From the NCBI GenBank assembly GCA_965200115.1, contig OZ241336.1, positions 1,488,001 to 1,552,000 on the forward strand: a stretch of 64,000 nt of DNA. Reading direction: 5' to 3'. Position 1 is the first letter of the stretch; every line of letters begins with the position of its first letter. Positions 35,114-44,151 of this stretch are shown here, in pieces. The notes beneath the pieces were generated by a model that searched no databases, had not been told where the DNA came from, and saw only the letters and a list, made by a program, of their open reading frames with translations. The translations under genes and the position numbers were made by a program. The stretch is from JAPOUP01 sp026708635 (GTDB lineage: Bacteria > Pseudomonadota > Alphaproteobacteria > Rhodobacterales > Rhodobacteraceae).

Positions 35114-36619
35114 ATGGGCGAAGTCATTACACTTCTTGGCGCGGGACTGCTGCAGGCATTCGAGCCTCTAAACCTCATCATGATATTCTCGGGATGCCTC
35201 GCCGGACTGTTTATCGGAGCGATGCCGGGACTGGGGTCGGTCAATGGCGTCGCAATTCTGTTGCCGGTCACGTTTCTTGTGCCCCCCACCGCCGCAATCA
35301 TCTTCCTTGCCGCGCTCTATTATGGCGCAATGTATGGGGGCGCAATTTCGTCAATCACGCTTGGCATTCCCGGCGCATCGACAGCCGTGGCCACGGTTTT
35401 CGATGGCAGGCCGATGGCACAATCCGGCAAGGCCGACCAAGCGCTTACGGCTGCGGCAATTGCCAGTTTTGTTGGCGGCACAATTTCGGTCGTGCTCTTC
35501 ACGCTGTTCGCCCCACCGCTGGCAGAATTCGCACTGAAGTTCGGCCCGCATGAGGAGTTCGCACTCATGCTGCTGGCTTTTGCAACCTTTATCGGCTTGG
35601 GCGGTGATGACATTCCGAAGACGATATTCTCGATCCTGATCGGTCTAGTCATGGCCTCTGTGGGATTCGACATCATTTCCGGACAGCCGAGACTAATCTT
35701 TTTCGATCTAGTTGAGTTCCAGCGGGGAATCGGATTCCTTGTGCTTGCAATTGGCATTTATGGCATCGGTGAGATGCTTTGGACCCTCGAACACACCAAG
35801 GGAAAGGTGCAAGTCGAGGCGGTCAAGGTGACCTGGAAGCGCTTCATTGGAAATCTGAGCTACATCCGCGAGTACCTGCCGACGACCACGCTCGGCTCAT
35901 GCCTTGGGTTTTTTGTCGGAACACTTCCCGCTGCCGGCGCCACACCTGCCTCACTCATGAGTTATGGCTTGGCAAAAACTTTTTCCAGAAACCCAGACAG
36001 TTTTGGCAAGGGTAATGTTTCGGGCGTGGCCGCGCCCGAAGCCGCCAACAATGCCGCCTCTACGGGCTCCATGCTGCCGATGATCACTCTTGGCATACCC
36101 GGCTCGCCCACTACTGCAATTTTGCTTGGCGGAATGGTCATCTGGGGCTTGCGTCCAGGCCCGCTTCTTTTTCAGAACGAGGCGGATTTCGTGTGGGGTT
36201 TGATCGGCTCGATGTATGTCGCTAATTTCGTCACTGTAGCGCTCAACCTCGCACTTATCCCACTCTTTGTGAGGGTGCTCGCAATGCCCTTCACAATCTT
36301 GACGCCAATTATCTTCATCCTCTGTTTCGTCGGTGTCTTCGCCACGACTGACCGGATGTTCGACGTCTGGCTGATGCTCATCCTAGGTCTTGGCGGATAC
36401 CTGATGCGCAAGCTCAACTATCCGGTTGCACCGGCGGTTTTGGCCATCGTCCTTGGTCCATTGGCGGAACGCTCATTACGACAATCACTGATTTCCAGCC
36501 GGGGTGACGTGACATCGTTCATCAACCCGGCGGAGCACCCGATCGCACTGGTTTGCATTCTTCTTGCTGTCGCGTTGATTGCGTATCCGGTTTACTTGGG
36601 CGCGCGGCGAAGGAAGTGA
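35114..36619 (+). CDS. TctA-type large membrane subunit
   Basis: 501-residue permease with about 12 membrane helices, the channel-forming subunit of a TTT transporter driven by ion gradients. The two duplicated signature loops are present: GLFIGAMPGLGSVNGVAIL near residue 35 and GFFVGTLPAAGATPASLMSY near 265. GIPGASTAVATVFDGRPM and LGIPGSPTTAILLGGM are the matching second motifs of each half. 20 bases after tctB and nine bases before the P-loop gene, so one transcript. Confidence 0.95.
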   Translation: MGEVITLLGAGLLQAFEPLNLIMIFSGCLAGLFIGAMPGLGSVNGVAILLPVTFLVPPTAAIIFLAALYYGAMYGGAISSITLGIPGASTAVATVFDGRPMAQSGKADQALTAAAIASFVGGTISVVLFTLFAPPLAEFALKFGPHEEFALMLLAFATFIGLGGDDIPKTIFSILIGLVMASVGFDIISGQPRLIFFDLVEFQRGIGFLVLAIGIYGIGEMLWTLEHTKGKVQVEAVKVTWKRFIGNLSYIREYLPTTTLGSCLGFFVGTLPAAGATPASLMSYGLAKTFSRNPDSFGKGNVSGVAAPEAANNAASTGSMLPMITLGIPGSPTTAILLGGMVIWGLRPGPLLFQNEADFVWGLIGSMYVANFVTVALNLALIPLFVRVLAMPFTILTPIIFILCFVGVFATTDRMFDVWLMLILGLGGYLMRKLNYPVAPAVLAIVLGPLAERSLRQSLISSRGDVTSFINPAEHPIALVCILLAVALIAYPVYLGARRRK

Positions 36620-36628
36620 ACCCAACAC

Positions 36629-38353
36629 ATGTCATCAACGCCTGAGAAAGCGTTCGGGCCTTGGAACCCAGGGATCAATTCGACAATACCCAGGAGGCTG
36701 ATGCCTCGTGTCACGCTGTTCGACGCGAGGCACTCATATGTAGGTTGGGATGAAGCCCGAGAACTGTCAGAAGCAACAGGGCTGAAGCCGCAAGAACTCG
36801 CCATCACGCGCCCGGAGCGCTTGGCTCTACATTCGGTCCTAATTCGTGTGACAAGCCAACTCTACGTGCCTGACGGCCCCAATTATGCGGATCTCGGCAT
36901 CAGTCTCCGCGAAATGGTCAAGGAAATCCACGACGGCTTCGTCATGTTGGAGTTGGAGAACATTCGCGCGGCGTATGAGGACGTTCGTCACCACGCCGAG
37001 CGGATCGTTGCCGACCTGCTGGAGTCGGAAATCTATGCGTCGTCCGGAAAATCTCCGCAGACGAGACCCGGATTGCTCGCACGCCTCTTGAGCAAAAAGG
37101 CTTCGGCGATTGAACCATCACAATCAGGCCCGACAGAACGGGCTCGTCTCATTGCGGTTCAGTGGAAAGACCAACACAACTCGGACGCCATCACAGCGAG
37201 TCGCCGTGCCATCGCACGGACATTGGGGGCCGTCCTTAACCAAAGAGGGTCGCTGTTTCTGGACAGAGAAACGATTGCGCGCGTTTCGGTCGGACTCGTG
37301 ATGAACCGAATTGGCTCCGCCGCGGTGGGAAAGGCTGTCGAAGCATCTTTCGACCGTGCCGTCGAAGCGAAAGGGTATAGCAGACTTCCATCGCAGACCG
37401 AACCTCTTGTATTGAATGCCAAAGGGGCGTCTGCTTCCGGAAAGAGTTCCATCCGCGCCGCACAGCGCGAAATTGCGGAGCGGCTTGGCTATGATTGGCG
37501 CGAGTTCGCGATCATTTCGCCTGATTACTGGAGAAAGGCGCTGATTGACTACGACAGCTTGGGCGGCGATCACAAATACGCCGCAATGCTGACGGGCCAG
37601 GAACTGGAAATCATTGATGGAAAGCTCGACATTCTAATGGCCGTTAAGGGGCATCAGGGCGAGGTTCCCCACATGTTGATCGACCGCTTTAGGTTTGACA
37701 GCTTCAAGCCCGGTCGTGTGCGAAGAGAAGACAGTACATTGTTGACCCGTTTCGGTTCAAAGATCTATCTTTTCTTCCTCATCACCCCGCCTGCGGCCAC
37801 GGTCGAGCGCGCTTGGACGCGCGGCGTTGAAACCGGTCGATATAAGGCCGTCGATGATTTGCTCCATCACAATGTTGAGGCTTACTCAGGTATGCCTGAT
37901 CTATTCTTCAACTGGGCAAAGGGCCATGCGCAGTGGGTACATTACGAGTTTCTTGATAACTCCGTGGCGCACGGCGAACGGCCTCGAACGATTGCCTACG
38001 GACTGAATGGAAAGTTGACTGTGTTGGATGTGGCCAGATTTTGCGACATGGACCGATATCGTCACGTCAACGTGGATGCCAACGGTCCTGACGAAATCCA
38101 AAGACACGATCTTTCCGAGTACGACGCTGCCTTTTCTCTTCGACGAGCAATGAAGGAAATGAACCAGGTCGACGTGCTGGTCCCTGACAGCGAAGCCATT
38201 TTTGCGCGTGCCACTGCCGGGCGGATTAAAATCAACAGCTCGCTTGTTCCAGATGGGTTTGATCTCAAAATTTTTGGAAAATTTGAAGAAACTTTAGACT
38301 CACTCGGAAAGCACGATTTTGAGACAAGTTCGGAGACGATTGGAACTCGATGA
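36629..38353 (+). CDS. P-loop kinase-like protein of unknown function in the oxalate operon
   Basis: 574 residues, not recognised as any named family. Residues 1 to 250 are mostly helical, with a charged region at about 85 to 135. A clear Walker A loop occurs at about 266 to 274 (GASASGKSS), preceded by a hydrophobic strand. ISPDYWRKALIDYDSLGG and MLTGQELEIIDGKLD follow at the place where zeta-toxin-like kinases hold their substrate residues, and MLIDRFRFDSF may be the Walker B strand. The last 100 residues resemble an alpha/beta cap. A phosphotransferase role is inference. It starts nine bases after tctA, so it belongs to the operon. No signal peptide. Confidence 0.75.
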   Translation: MSSTPEKAFGPWNPGINSTIPRRLMPRVTLFDARHSYVGWDEARELSEATGLKPQELAITRPERLALHSVLIRVTSQLYVPDGPNYADLGISLREMVKEIHDGFVMLELENIRAAYEDVRHHAERIVADLLESEIYASSGKSPQTRPGLLARLLSKKASAIEPSQSGPTERARLIAVQWKDQHNSDAITASRRAIARTLGAVLNQRGSLFLDRETIARVSVGLVMNRIGSAAVGKAVEASFDRAVEAKGYSRLPSQTEPLVLNAKGASASGKSSIRAAQREIAERLGYDWREFAIISPDYWRKALIDYDSLGGDHKYAAMLTGQELEIIDGKLDILMAVKGHQGEVPHMLIDRFRFDSFKPGRVRREDSTLLTRFGSKIYLFFLITPPAATVERAWTRGVETGRYKAVDDLLHHNVEAYSGMPDLFFNWAKGHAQWVHYEFLDNSVAHGERPRTIAYGLNGKLTVLDVARFCDMDRYRHVNVDANGPDEIQRHDLSEYDAAFSLRRAMKEMNQVDVLVPDSEAIFARATAGRIKINSSLVPDGFDLKIFGKFEETLDSLGKHDFETSSETIGTR

Positions 38354-38478
38354 TTTGGATCGCCGTTGAAGTCAACTGGGCCGAGTCATGGCCATCCACT
38401 CAAACATGTCGTGACTATCAAGAGCCGGCATTAGATCTCAATGCAGCCCAATAACCACGCGTTTTGTCAGGATTCCAG

Positions 38479-39528
38479 TTAGTGTTCGGTTGCGACCTTA
38501 CGCTTTAGCGCAGCGTCAATCCGCGCGACCGTAAGATCAATATCCTTGTTCGGCATACCGAGCGACCGCGCCAAAATCTGAACCAATCGGTCAACTCGCT
38601 CGATGGTCGCCCCGGCAGCGACCGAGCGAGCGGCCGACGATGGCTGCAAAAGATTGCGTGCCGCATTTGCGTATTTCTCAAATGGAACGAGGTCATCACT
38701 CGTCGCACCAAGCGCGGTTACCATCTCATTGACCGCGTTGTAAATCTTGCGTGACGTCTCCAGATCTCCATGAACTGTTTCGGCAATCGAACGAATTCCA
38801 TCGTTTGTCACACATCTGTAATTTCCGGTCATTAGCATTGGCCATTTAGCGAATGGGACGAACAGGGAATCGAAGACACGCAGCTTAACCGGCACCTCCC
38901 TGTCATCAAGTCGAACCGCGTCGATGTCCTGCTCCAGTTCATGCAGAATGGAGGTATGGGACGGATCCTCGAAAGCCGCAGACTTGAAATTCGTGGGCAG
39001 ACCAACGTGCAGAACATTGGCAGGCTCATCCTTCGGACGATAGGCCTGAGGATCGGGTGAACACAACGTCATCAACGCAGGATCAAATCCATCCCACACG
39101 GTAGCGTCGCTGAAGGCACAGGCACAGGCCGTCGAATCGAGCCTCTCAATCCGCTTTAGGAATGGTAGGGGCGGCATATTCATGATCGACAGGCAAGGAG
39201 TCCGCGCCTTCGCTACACTTGAAAGCAGCGTCCGAAGCGACATGTGCGAGTATTGCGGTTCCTGCATCGCCAGCACAACCAGATCATAGTCAGACGGATT
39301 GCCGTCTTGAGGCTCAATTGCTTCAACTCGACCTGAGAACTCACCCGACCGAATTGTCCGGTGCACATCCTCACCTCGAAATTTGATCCGCACCTCTGTC
39401 CCATTTTGGTTTATGAGTTCAGCAGTCTTATGTCGGCAGACTAGCGTTGCGTTGTGGCCTGCCATTGCGAGCTTGGTGCCAAGAAGAGATCCATAGGACG
39501 CACCAAGAATCAGAACATTACGCGCCAT
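38479..39528 (-). CDS. Ketopantoate reductase-like NAD(P)-binding protein
   Basis: 349-residue dehydrogenase-like protein. The start MARNVLILGASYGSLLGTKL at 39528 has an AAGGGGGAAAG ribosome-binding site; the upstream ATG at 39558 is not preferred. The N-terminal Rossmann loop G-A-S-Y-G-S is a variant of GxGxxG, and DYDLVVLAMQEPQYS matches the second strand of the ApbA/PanE superfamily. The C-terminal helical domain is present but diverged, and the catalytic lysine could be in VPFAKWPML. It converges on the P-loop gene and shares the island composition. Substrate unknown; not assigned to pantothenate synthesis. Confidence 0.7.
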   Translation of the reverse strand: MARNVLILGASYGSLLGTKLAMAGHNATLVCRHKTAELINQNGTEVRIKFRGEDVHRTIRSGEFSGRVEAIEPQDGNPSDYDLVVLAMQEPQYSHMSLRTLLSSVAKARTPCLSIMNMPPLPFLKRIERLDSTACACAFSDATVWDGFDPALMTLCSPDPQAYRPKDEPANVLHVGLPTNFKSAAFEDPSHTSILHELEQDIDAVRLDDREVPVKLRVFDSLFVPFAKWPMLMTGNYRCVTNDGIRSIAETVHGDLETSRKIYNAVNEMVTALGATSDDLVPFEKYANAARNLLQPSSAARSVAAGATIERVDRLVQILARSLGMPNKDIDLTVARIDAALKRKVATEH

Positions 39529-39919
39529 TCTTTCCCCCTTGCCTCCGAGGCAGTGCATTTAGGTCACCACCACGGAATGCTCAACTGCCGACCATGGCCT
39601 GGCAACTCACCAAGACTGCAGGTCATGATTTTGCAGCATATTCAATGCGGCCTCTTTTGCAATGTCCTGATCAGAGAGCACCACCACGGCAGCGGATCCA
39701 ATGAAAGTGGGATCAACGCCCGATGCGGAACCGGTTCAGCGGCGAATACCCCAGCGGTAACCGTTGGCCGGCCGCATACCAGTCCTGAATTCACGCTTGG
39801 TTGCGCTAACTGCATCTTTCCGCCCCGTTGATGCCTTGATGGAAGCGTGAGCCATGCTATGCAACCGCTATAAGCAAAGCTTTTTCATGGGCCAGTCAAG
39901 GGCACGGAGGAGCGGGAAA
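39529..39919. other. Divergent intergenic region before pckA, no gene seen
   Basis: About 390 bases between the last island gene and pckA. In relatives chvI occupies the pckA-proximal side; no receiver-domain motif was found. A TTGATG...TATGCA pair with a 16-base spacer (39836-39863) is a weak candidate promoter for pckA. The composition changes from island-like to host-like within this stretch, so the right junction probably lies here. Confidence 0.45.
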
Positions 39920-41518
39920 ATGGAAGCCGGACGGATCAACGAGAAGTGCCGCCTGAAACATCAGGGGTTCACGGAACTTCGCAACGTCTACTGCAACCTC
40001 CTGGAACCCGCCCTCGTGCAGCACGCGATCTCCAGGGGAGAGGGGACCCTTGGCAAAGGCGGTGCGTTGCTTGTCGAAACCGGCAAACACACCGGGCGAT
40101 CGCCCAAGGACAAATTCATCGTTCGGACCGGTGCCGTCGAGCCGCATATATGGTGGGAAAACAACGGCGCGATGGAACCTGAGGCCTTCGACCGGCTGTA
40201 CAGCGACATGCTTGATCACATGAAGGGCCGCGACTATTTCGTGCAGGATCTCTATGGCGGAGCTGACGCCAACTACCGCCTGGACGTCAGGGTGATCAAT
40301 GAACTGGCCTGGCATAGCCTGTTCATCCGTCACATGCTGAGACGCCCCAATCGATCGGAAATCGGCGAATTCGTCCCGCAGTTCACCATCGTCAACTGCC
40401 CCAGTTTTCTCGCTGACCCCAGTCGCCATGGCTGTAGGACCGAGACCGTAATCGCGCTCAACTTCGATCGACGACTGGTTCTCGTCGCCGGAAGTGAATA
40501 TGCGGGGGAGAACAAGAAATCCGTATTCACGCTCCTGAATTACATATTGCCGGGCAAAGGCGTCATGCCAATGCATTGCTCCGCCAACCATGCGCTCGGC
40601 AATCCAGTCGATACAGCCATTTTCTTCGGTCTGAGCGGGACTGGCAAGACAACGCTCTCGGCCGATCCCAACCGCGTATTGATCGGGGATGACGAGCACG
40701 GCTGGTCCGACCAGGGCACCTTTAATTTAGAAGGCGGCTGTTACGCGAAGACGGTTAACCTGTCACCTGAAGCGGAGCCCGAGATCTACGCCACGACAGA
40801 GAAATTCGGATCCGTCATCGAGAACATGGTATTCAACCCCGAAACGTTGGAGCTGGATTTCGGGGACGACAGCCTGACGGAGAACATGCGCTGCGCCTAT
40901 CCCATGAGCTCTGTCGCGAACGCGTCGGTGTCCGCGCTTGGCGGCCATCCCAAGAATATCGTCATGCTGACCTGTGACGCCTTTGGGGTTCTGCCACCTA
41001 TCTCGCGACTTTCGCCCGCACAGGCCGAGTATCACTTTCTCTCGGGCTTCACGTCAAAGGTGGCCGGCACCGAACGTGGCGTTACGGAGCCGCAGCCGAC
41101 GTTCTCGACCTGCTTCGGCGCACCGTTCCTGCCGTTGCGGCCCGAAGTCTACGGTCGGCTTCTTCGCGAGAAAATAGCCAGACACGGCGCCACCTGCTGG
41201 CTTGTCAACACCGGCTGGACCGGCGGGGCCTACGGTGAAGGAAGCCGGATGCCAATACGCTCGACCCGCGCTCTCCTCGGCGCGGCGATAGACGGATCAC
41301 TCGCCGAAGCGGATTTCCGGAAGGATCCGCATTTCGGCTTTGACGTACCGACCCGGGTCAGCGGCGTACCGGACCTACTGCTGGATCCTCGCAGGACCTG
41401 GAGCGCCCAAGAGGCCTACGAGGCGCAGGCGAACAGGTTGGTGTCTATGTTCGCGGAGAACTTCCGGAAATACCTGGACTGCGTCGAGAGGCCGGTTAAA
41501 GCTGTCGCGATCGGCTGA
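39920..41518 (+). CDS. pckA: Phosphoenolpyruvate carboxykinase (ATP)
   Basis: Gluconeogenic enzyme converting oxaloacetate and ATP to PEP, CO2 and ADP. The ATG at 39920 after GGAGG gives 532 residues, the family norm; the ATG at 39854 adds unrelated sequence. Signatures are the kinase-1a loop GLSGTGKTTLSADPNR, the kinase-2 and Mg/Mn region LIGDDEHGWSDQG, LETGKHTGRSPKDKF with the oxaloacetate arginine, and the C-terminal NTGWTGGAYGEGSRM. Next to genes of the ethylmalonyl-CoA pathway, it supports growth on C2 and C4 acids. Confidence 0.97.
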   Translation: MEAGRINEKCRLKHQGFTELRNVYCNLLEPALVQHAISRGEGTLGKGGALLVETGKHTGRSPKDKFIVRTGAVEPHIWWENNGAMEPEAFDRLYSDMLDHMKGRDYFVQDLYGGADANYRLDVRVINELAWHSLFIRHMLRRPNRSEIGEFVPQFTIVNCPSFLADPSRHGCRTETVIALNFDRRLVLVAGSEYAGENKKSVFTLLNYILPGKGVMPMHCSANHALGNPVDTAIFFGLSGTGKTTLSADPNRVLIGDDEHGWSDQGTFNLEGGCYAKTVNLSPEAEPEIYATTEKFGSVIENMVFNPETLELDFGDDSLTENMRCAYPMSSVANASVSALGGHPKNIVMLTCDAFGVLPPISRLSPAQAEYHFLSGFTSKVAGTERGVTEPQPTFSTCFGAPFLPLRPEVYGRLLREKIARHGATCWLVNTGWTGGAYGEGSRMPIRSTRALLGAAIDGSLAEADFRKDPHFGFDVPTRVSGVPDLLLDPRRTWSAQEAYEAQANRLVSMFAENFRKYLDCVERPVKAVAIG

Positions 41519-41628
41519 ACACAGTCGTCCCGATAGACGGGCATCCCCGGATTCGCCGCCAATGTCGGCATGGACGTAGTTCCGGGAAACCGCTAGACTG
41601 ACTGGCCGCCAGCCTGAGGAAGATCGCG

Positions 41629-42327
41629 ATGATAGAGGAACCGCCGCTTCTGACCATCAAGCGCACGATGCGACGCCCTACCCGGCGGCAGGTCGATGCC
41701 TTCCATGGCGCATCCACCGGTTTTGTCGTTGACGCCATGCTTGGCGGTGGCGCTCTCGCGAGCGATATCAGCCCCATTGGCGATGGGCACGATATCGATT
41801 GCCGCGCGGTCGGCCCGGCTCTGACCGTCGACTGCGGACCGGCCGACGTTCTAGCGCTGCTCGCGGCTCTGGAACTGACCGGGGATGGCGATGTCGTGAT
41901 TGCGGCGTTTCACGGCCATCAAGGGTGCGCCGCGGCCGGAGACAACATCGCGGCAATGCTCAAAAACTGTGGCGCGGCCGGATTCGTGACTGACGGACCG
42001 GTCCGGGATTACGTCGGAATCGTCGGAACCGGCCTGCCCGTGTGGTGTGCCGGACTGACGCCAAACACGCCCTTCACGAATGGCCCGGGCAAAGTGGGGC
42101 TGCCAATCCAGATCGGCGGCCAGAGGGTCGAGACCGGCGACATGATTGTTGCCGACCGTGACGGTGTGGTGGTTGTTCCCTTTGACGGTATAGACACGGT
42201 GATCGCCACGCTCGCCAAGGTCACTGAACTTGAGAGCGCCCTTGACGGGGAAATCAGGAACGGACTGAAAATCCCGGCCCAAATCCGTGAAATCATGGTC
42301 AGTGACAGAGTAAGGTATATTGACTGA
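41629..42327 (+). CDS. RraA-like aldolase/decarboxylase family protein
   Basis: 232-residue member of the RraA-like superfamily, which includes RNase E inhibitor RraA and HMG/CHA (4-hydroxy-4-methyl-2-oxoglutarate) aldolases. GDNIAAMLKNCGAAGFVTDG followed by PVRDYVGI carries the conserved Asp and Arg of the metal/pyruvate site, which suggests an enzyme instead of a regulator. The N-terminal 40 residues have STGFVVDAML, the other family signature. A GAGGAAG ribosome-binding site precedes 41629. Substrate uncertain; the pckA and mcd neighbours suggest organic-acid metabolism. Confidence 0.82.
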   Translation: MIEEPPLLTIKRTMRRPTRRQVDAFHGASTGFVVDAMLGGGALASDISPIGDGHDIDCRAVGPALTVDCGPADVLALLAALELTGDGDVVIAAFHGHQGCAAAGDNIAAMLKNCGAAGFVTDGPVRDYVGIVGTGLPVWCAGLTPNTPFTNGPGKVGLPIQIGGQRVETGDMIVADRDGVVVVPFDGIDTVIATLAKVTELESALDGEIRNGLKIPAQIREIMVSDRVRYID

Positions 42328-42459
42328 AATGACAGGCACATGACCGGCGTTGCGGTCTCCGCCCAGTCCGCAATACCCACGGGCCGTGGACTCGATCTGG
42401 GTTGCCCCAAGCCTTCCGAATAGCTAGACCGGACCGAAATTCCTGACGGGAACGATACC

Positions 42460-44151
42460 ATGCCTCACGACGGAATGGAGATTGCCGCCGACGCGGCGAT
42501 GCTGCCCGACATCGCGGCGCTTGCGTCTGATGCCGTTGATGGGGTCAACGCCGTTCTGGGCACGGCCATTCCGCGCGTGCGGGACGCGGTTAGTGACGCC
42601 GAACGGGTTTCCGTAGCGCTTCTGGACAGGAATCAGGCCGCCGCGCATGGGCTTGCGTGGCTGGCCACATACGCCGAGGCGCTGCGTGAAATGCGGGACT
42701 GGGCCGAGCGGCTGCGGGAACACAGCCGGTTCGGCGAGATCGAGAAACTGATTCTCCAGATCGCGTTCGGTGAATATCTCTCGCAGATCCAGGGTGGAAT
42801 TCCCATGAGCCAGGCTGAAATGGCCAGACCCTGGGACGTCGGCCTGCGTCCGGAGGATCTTGACGTGTTTTCCGGAGACGCCGTCGCCACATTGGTTCGG
42901 TTCGGCAATACCCAAGCCGCGCGAATGCGACTCGTGGAACTCATGGTTGAGCATTCGGGCCATACCACGATCGGAGCCTGTGGACTCGACGCGGAACTTG
43001 ACATGATCCGCGACCAGTTCCGCAGGTTTTCGGACGAAATGATCGTTCCGTACGCGCATCGATGGCACCAAGATAACGAACTGATACCAATCGACATGAT
43101 CCGCGAACTCGCGGATATGGGCGTCTTTGGTCTGACCATTCCGGAGGATCACGGTGGATCCGGCCTTTCGAAGACATCCATGGCGGTGGTCTCCGAAGAA
43201 CTTTCAAGAGGATACATAGGCGTCGGATCCCTAGGTACCCGATCGGAGATCGCGGCGGAGCTTATACTCTGCGGCGGAACGTCCGAGCAGAAGTCTCGAT
43301 TCCTGCCACGCATCGCCAGCGGTGAGATCCTTCCGACGGCGGTCTTTACCGAGCCCGACACCGGCTCCGACCTCGGTGCGCTGCGCACCCGGGCGGTCAG
43401 AACGGGCGATGGATACGAAATCATCGGAAACAAGACCTGGATCACCCATGCGGCCCGGGCGAACCTCATGACGGTTCTGGCGAGAACGAACCCGAACTCG
43501 TCAGACTACCGGGGACTTTCCATGTTTCTCGCCGAAAAGCCTCCCGGCACGGATGAATCACCCTTCCCGGCGGCGGGTATGTCCGGCGGCGAAATCGCCG
43601 TGCTCGGATATCGAGGCATGAGGGAGTACGAACTTGGTTTCGACGGCTTCAGGGTGAATGCGGACGCTCTCCTCGGTGGCGTCGAGGGAGATGGTTTCCG
43701 GCAACTAATGCGCACGTTCGAATGCGCCCGGATCCAGACGGCAGCCCGTGCGGTCGGCGTCGCGCAGTCGGCACTTGAGGCGGGTTTACGGTACGCGGCT
43801 GACCGGCGACAGTTCGGAAAGAGCTTGATCGGCTTCCCGCGTGTCGCCGGAAAACTTGCGATGATGGCGACCGAAATCATGATAGCGCGCCAGATCACCT
43901 ACTTCGCCGCACGTGAAAAGGACGGAGGTCGGCGGTGCGACCTGGAAGCCGGAATGGCCAAGCTCCTGGGCGCGCGGGTGGCCTGGAGCTGCGCCGATAA
44001 CGCCCTGCAGATTCATGGAGGCAATGGTTTCGCTCTCGAATACGAAACCAGCCGGATTCTCTGCGACGCCCGGATCCTCAGTATTTTCGAAGGCGCGTCC
44101 GAAATCCAGGCACAGGTCATCGCGCGGAGGCTTCTTGAACGATTAGCCTGA
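42460..44151 (+). CDS. mcd: (2S)-methylsuccinyl-CoA dehydrogenase
   Basis: Flavoenzyme of the ethylmalonyl-CoA pathway, oxidising methylsuccinyl-CoA to mesaconyl-CoA. 563 residues, longer than ordinary acyl-CoA dehydrogenases (about 380) because of an N-terminal helical domain (about 1 to 160) that marks Mcd. The core has TEPDTGSDLGALRTRAV (FAD loop), NKTWITHAARANLM, RRQFGKSLIGFPRVAGKLA, QIHGGNGFALEYETSRIL and IFEGASEIQAQVIARRLL. Electrons would go to EtfAB at 22.5 kb. The pathway implies acetyl-CoA assimilation without glyoxylate bypass and needs B12, in line with other genes here. It overlaps the convergent aminotransferase by nine bases. Confidence 0.9.
   Translation: MPHDGMEIAADAAMLPDIAALASDAVDGVNAVLGTAIPRVRDAVSDAERVSVALLDRNQAAAHGLAWLATYAEALREMRDWAERLREHSRFGEIEKLILQIAFGEYLSQIQGGIPMSQAEMARPWDVGLRPEDLDVFSGDAVATLVRFGNTQAARMRLVELMVEHSGHTTIGACGLDAELDMIRDQFRRFSDEMIVPYAHRWHQDNELIPIDMIRELADMGVFGLTIPEDHGGSGLSKTSMAVVSEELSRGYIGVGSLGTRSEIAAELILCGGTSEQKSRFLPRIASGEILPTAVFTEPDTGSDLGALRTRAVRTGDGYEIIGNKTWITHAARANLMTVLARTNPNSSDYRGLSMFLAEKPPGTDESPFPAAGMSGGEIAVLGYRGMREYELGFDGFRVNADALLGGVEGDGFRQLMRTFECARIQTAARAVGVAQSALEAGLRYAADRRQFGKSLIGFPRVAGKLAMMATEIMIARQITYFAAREKDGGRRCDLEAGMAKLLGARVAWSCADNALQIHGGNGFALEYETSRILCDARILSIFEGASEIQAQVIARRLLERLA

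Larger units (their letters stand above)
28806..39528. other. Oxalate-catabolism genomic block of lower G+C
   Basis: From gntR to the ketopantoate-reductase-like gene, base composition is visibly richer in A and T than the flanks, including third codon positions. The content is a complete oxalate-use kit: regulator, oxc, frc, decayed one-carbon genes, a TctCBA transporter and two unknown enzymes. It interrupts the usual hprK to pckA neighbourhood. No integrase, tRNA or direct repeats were found at its edges, so its mode of arrival is unknown. Confidence 0.7.
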
